Positions 15,645 through 25,393 of a DNA stretch of 64,000 bases are shown piece by piece (positions within the stretch are counted from its first letter, which is position 1; each line of letters starts with the position of its first letter). Below the pieces are notes generated by a model. That model was not told the DNA's origin. It was given only the letters and a program-made list of their open reading frames with translations, and searched no databases. Source of the DNA: Cytophagales bacterium (GTDB lineage: Bacteria; Bacteroidota; Bacteroidia; Cytophagales; Cyclobacteriaceae); NCBI GenBank assembly GCA_022360055.1, contig JAKSDO010000214.1, forward strand, positions 50,370 to 114,369, written 5' to 3'. The position numbers and the translations under genes are program-made.

Positions 15645-17576
15645 TCATGTAGATTTTACCAAGACCAACCTTAATTTGTCCGCTTTCGCAATTTCATTCA
15701 TGAATTTTACATAATTCATATATTCATTATTTTGAAAGGTTCCTTTTTCCATTGAGCACATTCTTGTATAAATGATCAATTCCTCATTCGCGGTTACGTT
15801 TGATTCATATTTTCCAAATTTGGAATTGATACTTACGTTTTCCGGGATAAATTCTAGATGATAACCTTGAGGAGTTTCTATTCTTACGGTGTCGAAATCC
15901 TCGAATGGGATATCAATCACAAAATCGAATTGGCGATCCTTCTGAGGTATCGAAATGGGCTTTGATTTATTAAATACATTTGGTTGAAAGAATAGACGTT
16001 TTCCACTCACTGAAGCAAATCTTTGTATCGAGACATCGATATCGACATTTACTTCCGGAATAATTTTTTTTTCTTGAGATAATATAAAATTATCCAATTC
16101 AAAACCGGGGATGTCCAAATTTCTAAAGAGCCATTTCTTTTGTTCACTTTCGCCAACATCCAAAAGATAAGCGTAGTTTTCATATTGTAGTCCTGTGCAT
16201 TTGGTCGAAAGGGATACTTTGGCACTTCCATTTTTATCCAAAAATACATTTGTGATCTGATATTGCCCATTATCCTTTTTTGTATAAGCCTTGGTACGCA
16301 CAATTTTTCCTCCTTCATCGTTAATTACAAGGACATCCCTGTCACTTGTAAATTTGCCTAAATAGCCAAAGGGATTATCTTGATTCGTACATTCAAGCCA
16401 GATTGTATCCTGATAATTAGGTACGCACAGAATCATATGATTAAATTGATTGCTTGAAAATTCTTTAATAATATTTGGAGCCTTGTAACCTGCCCTAACT
16501 AACGTATAATATGAATCTATGCCGATTGATTTTAACATAGATTTCATATAATTGCTTAAAGCCTTACAATCACCATAGCCATTTGATGCAACACTGGAAG
16601 CGGGATATGTTTGCCAGCCTCCTATACCTAGCTGAATACTGACATATCTAGTGTTGTTTTGCAGATACTCATAAACTTTTTTTATCTTTTCACTTCGAGA
16701 TGGCTCATTGGCAATCAATCCTTTAAGTTTTGCCGCATATTCTTCAGGTAAAATATCTCTTCCTTGGTTTATCATCTTTTCCCATTTCCCAAACGACGCC
16801 CAATCATCCATGTTGCCATAATAGCCTTCCATTTCAAAATCAGTTGGAGCCGTAATTACTTGCGGCAGTATGCTTTGCAACGGAGGCATTCTCGGTTCTT
16901 TTTTAATGGCCGGAAAGCTTCCGAATTCCCACATTATTTTCTTTTTTCCATCTGCAATTCGCTCTTTTGCCGTCGATTCGATATTTAATTCCAAATATCT
17001 GACAATATAGTTTTCAGGCGCAATTATTGCCAGACTCGATTTTTGTGAAGCTACATTGAACCCTGAATATGGAACCCAGTTTTCCAATGACATAAAGCCG
17101 TTCTCCTCGATTTTATATTCATATTCAATGGTGTAAGGATAATCAGGATATCTTAGATCAAAATATTTAATTCGATTGTCAGAATAAATTGAATATCCAT
17201 CAAATGAAGAGAGGTCCTTGACATCCTTACTTTTGAGCTGTTTTATTAATCTGCCTGTCTTATCATAACTTCTGGCTTTGAGAAATGAATTTTTAGTGAG
17301 TTTGCCATAATAATTTATACCTACCTCAGCAAAATGGTCAGCTTTCTTGTTTAGAATTGTAATTGCCCTCTTTACATACAGTATCCCTTTTCCAACCTCC
17401 AGTATTTCGTATCTGGAGATGTCTTCCCGGATGACCGCATTACTATTCTTTAGTAGATCTTCAGGGATATCCGTATATGGATATTTAATTTCCTTTTCGG
17501 CCAAAAGAGTATGACCTCCCGGGAGAAAGAAAAAAATAAGTATGACAGAAGATAAATGAGGAAAAATCGCTTTCAT
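15645..17576 (-). CDS. DUF3857 / transglutaminase-like protein, intact catalytic triad
   Basis: 643 residues: signal peptide (LSSVILIFFFLPGGHTLLA), a DUF3857 beta domain (about 40-270) and a transglutaminase-like core (about 280-430). The triad is visible: Cys in NGYGDCKALSNYM, His in FNHMILCV, and an acidic residue in WLECTNQDNPFG. About 210 beta-rich residues follow. The enzyme is predicted to act in the periplasm or at the surface, as a thiol peptidase or acyl transferase; the substrate is unknown. It lies 2 bases downstream of a paralogue with a degenerate active site and is surely co-transcribed. The pair reads as more A+T-rich than its flanks. Confidence 0.88.
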   Translation of the reverse strand: MKAIFPHLSSVILIFFFLPGGHTLLAEKEIKYPYTDIPEDLLKNSNAVIREDISRYEILEVGKGILYVKRAITILNKKADHFAEVGINYYGKLTKNSFLKARSYDKTGRLIKQLKSKDVKDLSSFDGYSIYSDNRIKYFDLRYPDYPYTIEYEYKIEENGFMSLENWVPYSGFNVASQKSSLAIIAPENYIVRYLELNIESTAKERIADGKKKIMWEFGSFPAIKKEPRMPPLQSILPQVITAPTDFEMEGYYGNMDDWASFGKWEKMINQGRDILPEEYAAKLKGLIANEPSRSEKIKKVYEYLQNNTRYVSIQLGIGGWQTYPASSVASNGYGDCKALSNYMKSMLKSIGIDSYYTLVRAGYKAPNIIKEFSSNQFNHMILCVPNYQDTIWLECTNQDNPFGYLGKFTSDRDVLVINDEGGKIVRTKAYTKKDNGQYQITNVFLDKNGSAKVSLSTKCTGLQYENYAYLLDVGESEQKKWLFRNLDIPGFELDNFILSQEKKIIPEVNVDIDVSIQRFASVSGKRLFFQPNVFNKSKPISIPQKDRQFDFVIDIPFEDFDTVRIETPQGYHLEFIPENVSINSKFGKYESNVTANEELIIYTRMCSMEKGTFQNNEYMNYVKFMNEIAKADKLRLVLVKST

Positions 17577-17578
17577 AA

Positions 17579-19624
17579 TCAGTTAGATTCGACTTTTTTA
17601 AGCACAATTTGCTCATTGTGTTTCGATACCAATATGGCATAAAATTCTTTCAGGTCATGGAATTTGTCTGGCGCATAAAAGCTTTCTTTGATTTGCCATG
17701 AGTGTACGAGATGCAATCTATTTCCCTGTAGCTGAATTCCATATTTCAGGATAGCCGTGTGATCGGGGGTGACCAAATTGATCGACTGAGGCAATTCATC
17801 AACCTTGTAACCTTCCGGAATAACAAAGCTAAACATATAACTGTGTTTAATGGGTACGATCAGTTCAATAGGAAGTTTTCTTTCGTTTTGTTTTAAGGGA
17901 TTTTCTTCAAGTTTCCCACGTAAAATCGGTGTGATGTAGATCATTTTGCCTATTACTTCGGTAGGTCTATTAACTTCAATTTCAATCTTTTCATTAACAG
18001 GTTCACCGCACACATCCGGTGCGTCAACTTCGATACTTTGGATCGACCAGTCTGTATGGTTACTTTTAAAATTCTCAATATATTTTTCTTTGCCATCTTG
18101 TTTCAACCTGTTCCTCATATTTATGGCACTATAGCCGTCATACCTGGCAGCAATGCTTCCGTACATTACTCCATTTTCTCCCAGATTCATTGCGCAAACG
18201 ACGGTTTCATCGATTCCTTTCAAAGGCTTGAGGTTTACCCACCCCGGATTTCTTTCGGAAATCGCATACCCTCGTTGGTTTAAGCATCTCATTGGAAGCA
18301 TACCAAAGGGTAAATCCTTTTCCGTAGCATCCATAAGTATTACCTTACCGTCTATAATTGCTCTGGCAATTAGATAATTGTATTTATCAATGATCGGATT
18401 GACGGGATGAACCATCCCATTGGCAAGAGTACTTAGAATTACAGGATCTGCCTGAACCTCTACGGCTTTCAACATCGATACAAGGAGCGCATTGATATCT
18501 GCGCTATTTCCTGTTCGCTCATCAAATGATTTTTTTATATTCATGCCTGGCATGAACCTTTCCTTTTTGTCCCATTTCATATGCTGGCTTACAAAATTAT
18601 AAACTGCTTCTGACCGCCGGATTGGATCGCTGTATTCTGCCATGATTTTTTCAGTTACATCTTTGTAGAACGATCTTTTTTTCATGTTCGGTCCGAAGTT
18701 TTCATAATCATTCATAAACCTTTTAACAATCTTATCCCAACTGCTTAATATATTGTGATATTGGTCGGAGAATGTCTTGTAATTTGAAAGTTGAAAATCT
18801 ACGCCTAAATGGTAATTATTAATATTTCCAACAAATTTTTCATCCTTTAGCCCGGGAAGATCTTTGGCAATCCAGTGAAAAACCTTATCGATATAACTCA
18901 TTTTGCCAGTTGAAATATTTCCTTTTACACCACGAAGCGGGTCCGTTCTTTGCGTGTTTGTCCAAGTTATGGATCTTGGCTTTGTGTTTGTTTCGAATTT
19001 ATGAAAAGAGGCAAATCCCTGAGAGTTTTTTAAGTATGTCAGGTATTCGGGAATATTCACAATATATTCACTCCACTTTACAGGAATTGTTCTTTGAAAT
19101 TTCCACCGGTCAAGAATAGTCAAATAATTGGAGTGGATGGTATAAGAGAATTCGATAACTGATCCCTCTTTTGCGTTTGGCAAAGTAAATTTGACGCGTT
19201 TATAATTCTTGCTTGTTTTCTCTGTAAAGATATTTCTCTTCTCTAGTTTTGTTTTTTGAACCTTGCCATTTTCAATATTGTAAGTAAAACCCTTAATCTG
19301 AGATATAGACTGTTCGACATTGCTGTCATCATATAAGGAGATTTCTTCGGTAGCCCAATTATATCCGTCATCGTTAAGTATTTTGATTCTGCAAATCCGT
19401 TTCAGATGGTTCTCCCATCTGCCATCATTTGTATTGAAATCAAAACTTAAATAGCCATAATCACACAGCACAACGGCATCTGCACCGGGATCAAGCTCAT
19501 AATTTTTCATTTCAATGTCCGGCCTGGACACATCGCCAAGTTTTATCGGTGGTTTTTGTCCGTAGCTATTTATCGAAATCACAACAAGGAATACAACAAG
19601 AAACAATCTTTGTAGATTTGCCAT
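17579..19624 (-). CDS. DUF3857 / transglutaminase-like protein, degenerate active site
   Basis: 681 residues, with signal peptide (FLVVFLVVISINSYGQ), DUF3857 domain and transglutaminase-like fold in the same order as the downstream paralogue. At the position of GDC-KALS the sequence reads TGNSADINALLVSML, so the catalytic Cys is replaced (probably by Ile), and the expected His region reads KYNYLIARA. The fold is kept but catalysis is predicted lost. The C-terminal part carries a beta domain (VPIKHSYMFSFVIPEGYKVDELP) as is usual for the family. It is first in a two-gene operon and may be a binding or chaperoning partner of the active copy (inference). Confidence 0.85.
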   Translation of the reverse strand: MANLQRLFLVVFLVVISINSYGQKPPIKLGDVSRPDIEMKNYELDPGADAVVLCDYGYLSFDFNTNDGRWENHLKRICRIKILNDDGYNWATEEISLYDDSNVEQSISQIKGFTYNIENGKVQKTKLEKRNIFTEKTSKNYKRVKFTLPNAKEGSVIEFSYTIHSNYLTILDRWKFQRTIPVKWSEYIVNIPEYLTYLKNSQGFASFHKFETNTKPRSITWTNTQRTDPLRGVKGNISTGKMSYIDKVFHWIAKDLPGLKDEKFVGNINNYHLGVDFQLSNYKTFSDQYHNILSSWDKIVKRFMNDYENFGPNMKKRSFYKDVTEKIMAEYSDPIRRSEAVYNFVSQHMKWDKKERFMPGMNIKKSFDERTGNSADINALLVSMLKAVEVQADPVILSTLANGMVHPVNPIIDKYNYLIARAIIDGKVILMDATEKDLPFGMLPMRCLNQRGYAISERNPGWVNLKPLKGIDETVVCAMNLGENGVMYGSIAARYDGYSAINMRNRLKQDGKEKYIENFKSNHTDWSIQSIEVDAPDVCGEPVNEKIEIEVNRPTEVIGKMIYITPILRGKLEENPLKQNERKLPIELIVPIKHSYMFSFVIPEGYKVDELPQSINLVTPDHTAILKYGIQLQGNRLHLVHSWQIKESFYAPDKFHDLKEFYAILVSKHNEQIVLKKVESN

Positions 19625-19823
19625 AGCTAAAAAATTAAAAAGTAACTAAAAGATTACTAAAAAAAATTAAAAATTGTACTAAGAAGAGAATGATAAATTG
19701 TCTCTATAAAACAAATGTAAACATTATTCGCTATAATTAATAGTAATTATTTGTCCAAAATCAACAGTGTAATTAATTAGATATTTTTAATATTCAATTA
19801 AACAAAAAATGTATATCTAAAAA

Positions 19824-20615
19824 TCACAAATCGCTACGCTTGAGCATCCACAGGGATAAAATTCCAAATAGTATACCATAGGCGATGGCCCATACAAGCT
19901 GTTCAAAAGAAACCGCCTCCATGATTTCACTTCCCACATATTTGGCAAAGGGGAATGTGTTTAGGTCATCGATGGTATTCATGGGCAAAAAGCTATTCAA
20001 TTGATCCGGAAGACTCCACGAAAGAATTGGTTCCAGGATAAAATCATATACCAATAAAATGATGATCGATATCCCCGTACGCTTAAGCGCAATCGTCAAG
20101 AATAGCGCATAAATAAAATAAACCAGAAGCTCGATAAAATATGCAAAGACAAAATCGAGCCGGGTAAATATTGCCGAAAAGTCCGTTTTAACGTTTTGAG
20201 AAAAACCCAATACCAATCCGATTCCGATCACCAATAGGGTTGAAAACAGAGCAAGTGATTTGGCTAAACCGATCTTGGAATAGATCCATTCGTTCCGACT
20301 AAATCCATCGATAACATTTTGTCTGGCCGTACCTTGAGCAAATTCACTGCTAATAGAAGTAATGACAATCAAAGCAAGGATTATTTTGAAATAGCCGGCG
20401 ATATACGTCAGGTTTTGCCAAACATCCGGAAACCGGAGCATGGGTTTCAGGGAAAGGTCGATATTCGGAATATCATTAATCATGATATTCGCATTTTTGA
20501 GGAATGAATTTATATTAATGGAGACCAGGATCAGTACAATCGCATGCAATACCACCAAAATCCAAAAGCCTGAGCTTGAGGTCTGCTTTCTAAATTCAAT
20601 GCGCAATAATCTAAT
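19824..20615 (-). CDS. ABC-2 type transporter permease
   Basis: An integral membrane subunit with about six hydrophobic segments (for example FWILVVLHAIVLILVSI, FKIILALIVITSIS, LALFSTLLVIGIGLVLGF and a last LVWAIAYGILFGILSLWML). SSEFAQGTARQNVIDGFSR is the cytoplasmic loop typical of ABC-2 permeases that work with a CcmA-type ATPase. GTG 20615 overlaps the ATPase stop codon (GTGATTAG), giving 263 residues; an ATG at 20675 would overlap the ATPase by 65 bases. Cargo is unknown: antibiotic, lipid or peptide export are all possible. Confidence 0.85.
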   Translation of the reverse strand: MRLLRIEFRKQTSSSGFWILVVLHAIVLILVSININSFLKNANIMINDIPNIDLSLKPMLRFPDVWQNLTYIAGYFKIILALIVITSISSEFAQGTARQNVIDGFSRNEWIYSKIGLAKSLALFSTLLVIGIGLVLGFSQNVKTDFSAIFTRLDFVFAYFIELLVYFIYALFLTIALKRTGISIIILLVYDFILEPILSWSLPDQLNSFLPMNTIDDLNTFPFAKYVGSEIMEAVSFEQLVWAIAYGILFGILSLWMLKRSDL

Positions 20616-21510
20616 CACCGCTTCCGGATAAAAGGTGTAAAAATTCCTGTTCCAGGTTTCCTTTGTTTTGAGCAAAATGAGTAATGTTTATTCCGTTAGT
20701 GATCAGAAAGGCGCTCAATTCCGAAGATTTGTAACCCGGCTTTAATTTGACCAAACATGTATGACTTTTCCGATCAATTCGATCTACGCCCTCATACCCC
20801 GCCAATGCCGAAGACAACTGATCCAAATTATCAGCGCCTATTTCTATGCCATCATTGCCGGAAAGCAAAGATTGTACATGACCTTCAAACAGCTTTTTCC
20901 CATGCTTCAATACCGCAACATGCGAGCATACCTTTTGAACCTCGTCAAGAAGATGACTTGCCATAATTACGGTGATTCCATCACGTGCTATTGTGAGGAT
21001 CAGTTCGCGTACGTCAGCTATTCCTTCCGGATCTAATCCATTGGTCGGCTCGTCCAGGACCAGGACCTCAGGCTTCCCTAAAAGCGCAGCAGCTATCGCC
21101 AGACGCTGCCGCATTCCCGTTGAATAGGTATGGAATTTTCTCTTCGCATGTTTGATGATTCCTGCCAGTTCGAGCTTTTTATTAATTTCCGGATGTTTCA
21201 GATCCTTTATATCGGCGGTCAATTTCAAGTTGTCAAAACCATTGAGATGGGGATAAAAATTTGGCTTATCAAGAAGGGAACCTATTTTTTTTCTTAAATA
21301 ATTCGAACTGCCCTGGTCAAACCAGGAATAAGAGCCTTTGGTAGCATTTGTTACGCCCAAAACAATTCCCAAGGCCGTCGTTTTTCCACTGCCATTTGGC
21401 CCCAGTATTCCATAAACATCACCTTTTTTCACGGAAATATCCAAATCGGTCAATGCGTGTGTCGCGCCATAATTTTTGGATAAATGACGAACGGAAAGCG
21501 TGTTTTGCAT
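20611..21510 (-). CDS. ABC transporter ATP-binding protein
   Basis: 299 residues. Walker A is GPNGSGKTT (37-45), the signature STGMRQRLAIA (130-140) and Walker B VLVLDEP (149-155), followed by the switch in MASHLLDEVQ. About 90 residues follow the nucleotide-binding domain, as in CcmA-like exporters. It energises the permease encoded downstream with overlapping stop and start codons. The first gene of a two-gene operon; no regulator is adjacent. Confidence 0.94.
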   Translation of the reverse strand: MQNTLSVRHLSKNYGATHALTDLDISVKKGDVYGILGPNGSGKTTALGIVLGVTNATKGSYSWFDQGSSNYLRKKIGSLLDKPNFYPHLNGFDNLKLTADIKDLKHPEINKKLELAGIIKHAKRKFHTYSTGMRQRLAIAAALLGKPEVLVLDEPTNGLDPEGIADVRELILTIARDGITVIMASHLLDEVQKVCSHVAVLKHGKKLFEGHVQSLLSGNDGIEIGADNLDQLSSALAGYEGVDRIDRKSHTCLVKLKPGYKSSELSAFLITNGINITHFAQNKGNLEQEFLHLLSGSGD

Positions 21511-21884
21511 ACCTGCAATATACCTATTTTATTTGGTTAGGTTTATTCATTTACATGTTTGGCAACATGTTTATTTAAACGCGGTCCTCAGACCGGTTAA
21601 ACCGTATGATTTGATCGAAGCACCTCCTTTCATATTCCCCCGACAGTCCGGTAAATCGAAAAACGGGACCGGATATGCAGCTCGTCTTTCGCTTCATATC
21701 TCCTGGAATTGAAATGTATGCTTCGGACATTCCTTTACGGATGTGGGATTCGAAATTTCTACCGACTGGCATCATACAGCAGTGGCGACCGGGTTCCGGG
21801 CAGTAATGAATCGGTCATCACAACCTTTAAGGCGATCGTTTGCTTTTTTTAGTCAATTAGTCTTACGCCAAACCTTAAAACAAG
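21511..21884. other. 374-base intergenic region, no gene recognised
   Basis: Lies between two minus-strand genes. A short palindrome, ACATGTTTGGCAACATGT, at about 21554-21571 lies upstream of the ABC operon and could be an operator. The rest holds only short ORFs without family features and no recognisable tRNA or riboswitch. Confidence 0.5.
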
Positions 21885-22481
21885 CTAGTTCAGACTTTTC
21901 AAATCTTCTTTTTCATCGATATCAAATGCGCCGTCTTTAAAGGGGATTTCGACAATATCTTTGAGGTATTTCACAAAAATCTTTTTACCTCCCTCATCGC
22001 CTTTCAATTGTTTCATCTGTTCAAAATACCGGCTGTCGAATAAAACGGGGACTCCAAATGTGCCGGAATAAGCTGAAGCAATGATCATTGACCGGCTGGG
22101 ATCATAGGTATTGGCGAGTTTTTTCAAATGTGCACCATCCACAAATGGTTGATCCACCATAGTGAGTAAAATGGCGTTGGTCTCCGGTTTACTTTTTAAT
22201 ATGTGATTTAGACCGTTTCTGATGGAAGCGCCGAGTCCCTCTTCCCATTCTTCGTTATAAAATATGGTCACATCCAAATCCCCGACTTCTTCTTCCATAT
22301 TTTTATGATCATAGCCGGTAACAACAGTTACATCGCCGATTTTTGCGTTTATTGCTTCTTTGGATATCCTCCTGAGGAGTGTCTCGCCCTGATACTTAAT
22401 CATCTGTTTTGGTTGCCCGAGCCTTCTGGACGCCCCGGCCGCCATAATCATTACTTCTATATTTGTCTTATCCCCAGGCAT
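21885..22481 (-). CDS. MocA-like nucleotidyltransferase
   Basis: A 198-residue GT-A-fold nucleotidyltransferase. MAAGASRRLGQPKQMI carries the signature loop and lysine of the MobA/MocA group, TMVDQPFVD is the metal-binding acidic motif, and GTFGVPVLFDSRYF is the following family block. MocA enzymes transfer CMP to molybdopterin for xanthine-dehydrogenase-type enzymes; no molybdoenzyme or cofactor gene is nearby, so the exact substrate is open. It is transcribed divergently from the MutS-like gene. Confidence 0.85.
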   Translation of the reverse strand: MPGDKTNIEVMIMAAGASRRLGQPKQMIKYQGETLLRRISKEAINAKIGDVTVVTGYDHKNMEEEVGDLDVTIFYNEEWEEGLGASIRNGLNHILKSKPETNAILLTMVDQPFVDGAHLKKLANTYDPSRSMIIASAYSGTFGVPVLFDSRYFEQMKQLKGDEGGKKIFVKYLKDIVEIPFKDGAFDIDEKEDLKSLN

Positions 22482-22640
22482 TTCCGAAAGCTAAAATTTC
22501 AGAATTGAATGAATAACTTGTTCAAGTTAGCACATTTATTTGTTGATTACGTATTAACAACTATTGTTTATTTGTATTACGGATCGTAACGTATAGACCG
22601 GTTTAGTTTTTTTACGGTTTTTATTTCAAATTCCAGCTTC

Positions 22641-24431
22641 ATGAATGAAAAGATAAGATTTTTTGAAGAACGAGTAAAAAGTTATGAACGGATGGCGGAA
22701 GCATTGAGGTCCGAGTATAATGCATTTTCTTTGTACCGGATCGGGATTTTCGTCGCTTTTTTGGCGTTTGCAATCTGGTGCCTGAACCTAAAATTACCGT
22801 CCCCCTTTGTTATAAGCACAGCCATATTCGTAATAACATTTGGTCTGTTGGTTAAAAAACACAACCGGATCAAGAGGAAAAGACTACTTTATCAAAGATT
22901 ACTTGCTATAAATCAAGAAGAGATTTACCGATTAAATCATCAGTTTACGGATATTGACGGCGGCGAAGAGTTTATGGATGAAAAACATTCCTATAGCCAT
23001 GATCTGGATATTTTTGGCCGGAATTCCCTGTTCCAACTGGTAAATCGCGCAGGCACGATAAAGGGCAAAAGATTACTTGCAACTTGGTTGAAAAAGCCAT
23101 CGGGAAAAGAGGAAATCGAAAAAAGGCAGGGGGCGGTTCACGAGCTGCGGCCGAAACTGGAATGGAGACAGAAAATTCAGGCCCACGGGAGCATTAAGCC
23201 AACTATTGATAAGGAGGCATTTTTTCAATGGCTATCAGGAGATGATATGATAAGAAACAGACCATTTTTTAAAGCCCTGCCATACCTTGTGATTCCAATT
23301 TCTGTCGCTTTGATCGTGAGCTATATGATGGAGTTGCTCTCATTGTTTACTTTGATCATACCATTCATTATTTCGGGTGTTTTTCTCTACAAAATCCTCA
23401 AGTATTCCAAGACCACCTATGTAATGACTCAATCCGGAGTACACATTCTGGAATCGATCAGAAACATGGTAATTCTGATCGAAAATGAAAATTTTGAAGG
23501 GGCTTATCTTTCCAAAATCCGGACCAGATTAATGCCTCAGGGTATTGTCGCCTCCGATAAAATAAATAAACTCAACAAAATATTTGACTGGCTCAGTCTT
23601 CGCAACAATCAGATATACTTGTTTTTAAACAGTATATTTCTGTTGGATTTTATATTGTTGGCCAAAGCAGAGCAGTGGAGATACGCATACAAGGACGAAA
23701 TCGTTAAATGGTTCGATGCCATTGCGGAAATCGAGGCGTTGAATAGTATTGCCGCGTTTTCATTTGCAAACCGCGAATATGCTTTTCCGATAATCGAGGA
23801 AAGGCCTTTTTATGTCCGGGGGGCTGGGATCGGCCACCCTTTAATCCCTTCGGCGCAACGAAAAGCCAATGATTTTTCAGTAGACTCAAAAGGGACCACT
23901 TGCATTATCACTGGATCGAATATGGCCGGAAAAAGCACGTTTCTCAGAACAATCGGTATAAACGCCGTGTTGGCTTTTGCCGGAGGGCCTGTTTGTGCTG
24001 ATGCCTTTCGAGTATCCATATTTAATATATTTTCCAGCATGAGGACCAAGGATAACCTGGAAGAAAACATATCCTCATTTTACGCTGAACTCCTTCGGCT
24101 TAAAATGCTTTTGGAAGAAATCAACGATGAGGTACCGACATTTTATTTATTGGATGAAATATTGAAAGGAACAAATTCTGTTGACCGACATATCGGCGCG
24201 GAATCTTTGATCCTTCAATTAAATACATCAAATGCTTTCGGACTCGTTTCGACGCACGATCTGGAACTGGGAAAACTTGAGCAAAACAATCAAAAAATCA
24301 AGAATTATAATTTTAGTAGTTCAATTGTAGGTGAAGAAATAGTTTTTGATTATAAATTGCGGGAAGGTATATGTCAAAGCACAAATGCCAGCCAGCTGAT
24401 GGCAAACATCGGAATTCAAATAAATTCATAA
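22641..24431 (+). CDS. Membrane-anchored MutS-like ATPase
   Basis: 596 residues ending in a MutS-family ATPase domain: Walker A GSNMAGKST (425-433), SSFYAELLRL, Walker B region TFYLLDEILKGTNSVDRHIGA, and the switch region STHDLELGKL. Unlike MutS1 it has no mismatch-recognition domain. Instead hydrophobic pairs lie at about 34-50/54-72 and 212-231/233-253, predicting an inner-membrane anchor. It is annotated in related genomes as a mismatch-repair protein, but a membrane location makes classical repair unlikely. It is followed after 18 bases by purE, so the two may be co-transcribed. Confidence 0.88.
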   Translation: MNEKIRFFEERVKSYERMAEALRSEYNAFSLYRIGIFVAFLAFAIWCLNLKLPSPFVISTAIFVITFGLLVKKHNRIKRKRLLYQRLLAINQEEIYRLNHQFTDIDGGEEFMDEKHSYSHDLDIFGRNSLFQLVNRAGTIKGKRLLATWLKKPSGKEEIEKRQGAVHELRPKLEWRQKIQAHGSIKPTIDKEAFFQWLSGDDMIRNRPFFKALPYLVIPISVALIVSYMMELLSLFTLIIPFIISGVFLYKILKYSKTTYVMTQSGVHILESIRNMVILIENENFEGAYLSKIRTRLMPQGIVASDKINKLNKIFDWLSLRNNQIYLFLNSIFLLDFILLAKAEQWRYAYKDEIVKWFDAIAEIEALNSIAAFSFANREYAFPIIEERPFYVRGAGIGHPLIPSAQRKANDFSVDSKGTTCIITGSNMAGKSTFLRTIGINAVLAFAGGPVCADAFRVSIFNIFSSMRTKDNLEENISSFYAELLRLKMLLEEINDEVPTFYLLDEILKGTNSVDRHIGAESLILQLNTSNAFGLVSTHDLELGKLEQNNQKIKNYNFSSSIVGEEIVFDYKLREGICQSTNASQLMANIGIQINS

Positions 24432-24449
24432 TTATAAATCGTAGTAAAT

Positions 24450-24950
24450 ATGTCAAGTGCACAAGTAGGTATTATTATGGGCAGTCAGTCGGATCTCAAT
24501 ATTATGGAAGAGGCTGCCAAGTTTCTCAAATCTGTCGGCATCACGTATGAAATAAATATTATATCTGCTCACAGAGCTCCGGATGTGTTGGCTGATTGGG
24601 TAAGATCGGCCCGGGAAAGAGGGATGAAAGTTATTATTGCCGGCGCCGGAGGAGCGGCCCATTTACCGGGTGTAACGGCCGCATTTACAACTTTGCCCGT
24701 TATAGGGGTTCCGGTGAGGTCCAGAATATCGATAGATGGTTGGGATTCCATTTTGTCCATACTTCAAATGCCAAGTGGAGTTCCGGTGGCTACGGTTGCG
24801 CTGGATGCGGCAAAAAATGCCGGAATATTAGCTGCACAAATCATCGGCACCGCCGATGAAAGCATTGCCGAAAAACTGGATGATTTTAAAGTTGAAATGC
24901 GTCAGAAGGTGCTGGATTCGGCAAAGGAATTGAGAGATAAAGGGCATTAA
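24450..24950 (+). CDS. purE: N5-carboxyaminoimidazole ribonucleotide mutase
   Basis: Converts N5-CAIR to CAIR in purine synthesis; cytoplasmic. At 166 residues it has the class I PurE pattern: GIIMGSQSDL near the start, ISAHRAPD (catalytic His/Asp region), AGAGGAAHLPG, and LQMPSGVPVATVA. The class I form normally works with a PurK carboxylase, not seen in the window. The upstream neighbour is the MutS-like gene; a terminator follows directly. Confidence 0.97.
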   Translation: MSSAQVGIIMGSQSDLNIMEEAAKFLKSVGITYEINIISAHRAPDVLADWVRSARERGMKVIIAGAGGAAHLPGVTAAFTTLPVIGVPVRSRISIDGWDSILSILQMPSGVPVATVALDAAKNAGILAAQIIGTADESIAEKLDDFKVEMRQKVLDSAKELRDKGH

Positions 24951-24954
24951 ATTC

Positions 24955-24985
24955 AGGCCGGGAAACCGGCCTCTTATCTTTTTTT
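24955..24985. terminator. GNRA-capped terminator between convergent genes
   Basis: AGGCCGG (24955-24961), loop GAAA, CCGGCCT (24966-24972), then a T-rich run. It lies just between the purE stop and the stop of the minus-strand gene at 24974 and overlaps that gene's end. Confidence 0.85.
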
Positions 24986-25393
24986 TCTGCGTTTCATTCT
25001 AAACTTCGAGTCGTCGATCTCAGGCTCGGTTTTTTTCAGCCGAATTTCCTCATTGTATCCTCTCCAGAGCAGGTAAAGCGCGAATGCCATTGGCAAATAG
25101 GCCAATAGGCTTATGGCTCCGTTAAGTGAATCATTGATGTAAAACTTATAGATTAGCAAAGCGGAAACAAGAAATATTGCTCCCCCGATATACATTTTGA
25201 ATTTGGCCGTCTTAATTGCTTCATTTATTCGATTTTCCTCGATTACAAACTCATCAACCAACCTGATTATATAGGAAATCATTTCGTCAGTTAGCGCTCC
25301 TTTGAAATGATCCCTGATCTCCGGATAGGATTTTCCTTCATCATGTAATTTCAATGCTTCTTGCAGTTTCTCGTCCAGTACCTGATCATCCAT
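24974..25393 (-). CDS. Uncharacterised membrane protein
   Basis: No family is recognised. From ATG 25393 it has 139 residues (MDDQVLDEKLQEALKLHDEG...); an in-frame ATG at 25429 would add 12. Residues 1-65 are a charged helical region (YPEIRDHFKGALTDEMISYII), then two hydrophobic helices (KMYIGGAIFLVSALLIYKFY and ISLLAYLPMAFALYLLW) and a basic tail (KFRMKRRKKR). A cytoplasmic N-terminal domain on a membrane hairpin is predicted. It is monocistronic and converges on purE. Confidence 0.7.
   Translation of the reverse strand: MDDQVLDEKLQEALKLHDEGKSYPEIRDHFKGALTDEMISYIIRLVDEFVIEENRINEAIKTAKFKMYIGGAIFLVSALLIYKFYINDSLNGAISLLAYLPMAFALYLLWRGYNEEIRLKKTEPEIDDSKFRMKRRKKR

Noticed and set aside
21730..21775. 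tRNA-like TTCGAATCCC on the minus strand (T-loop look-alike)
   Set aside because: No acceptor stem, anticodon arm or D-arm can be built around it.
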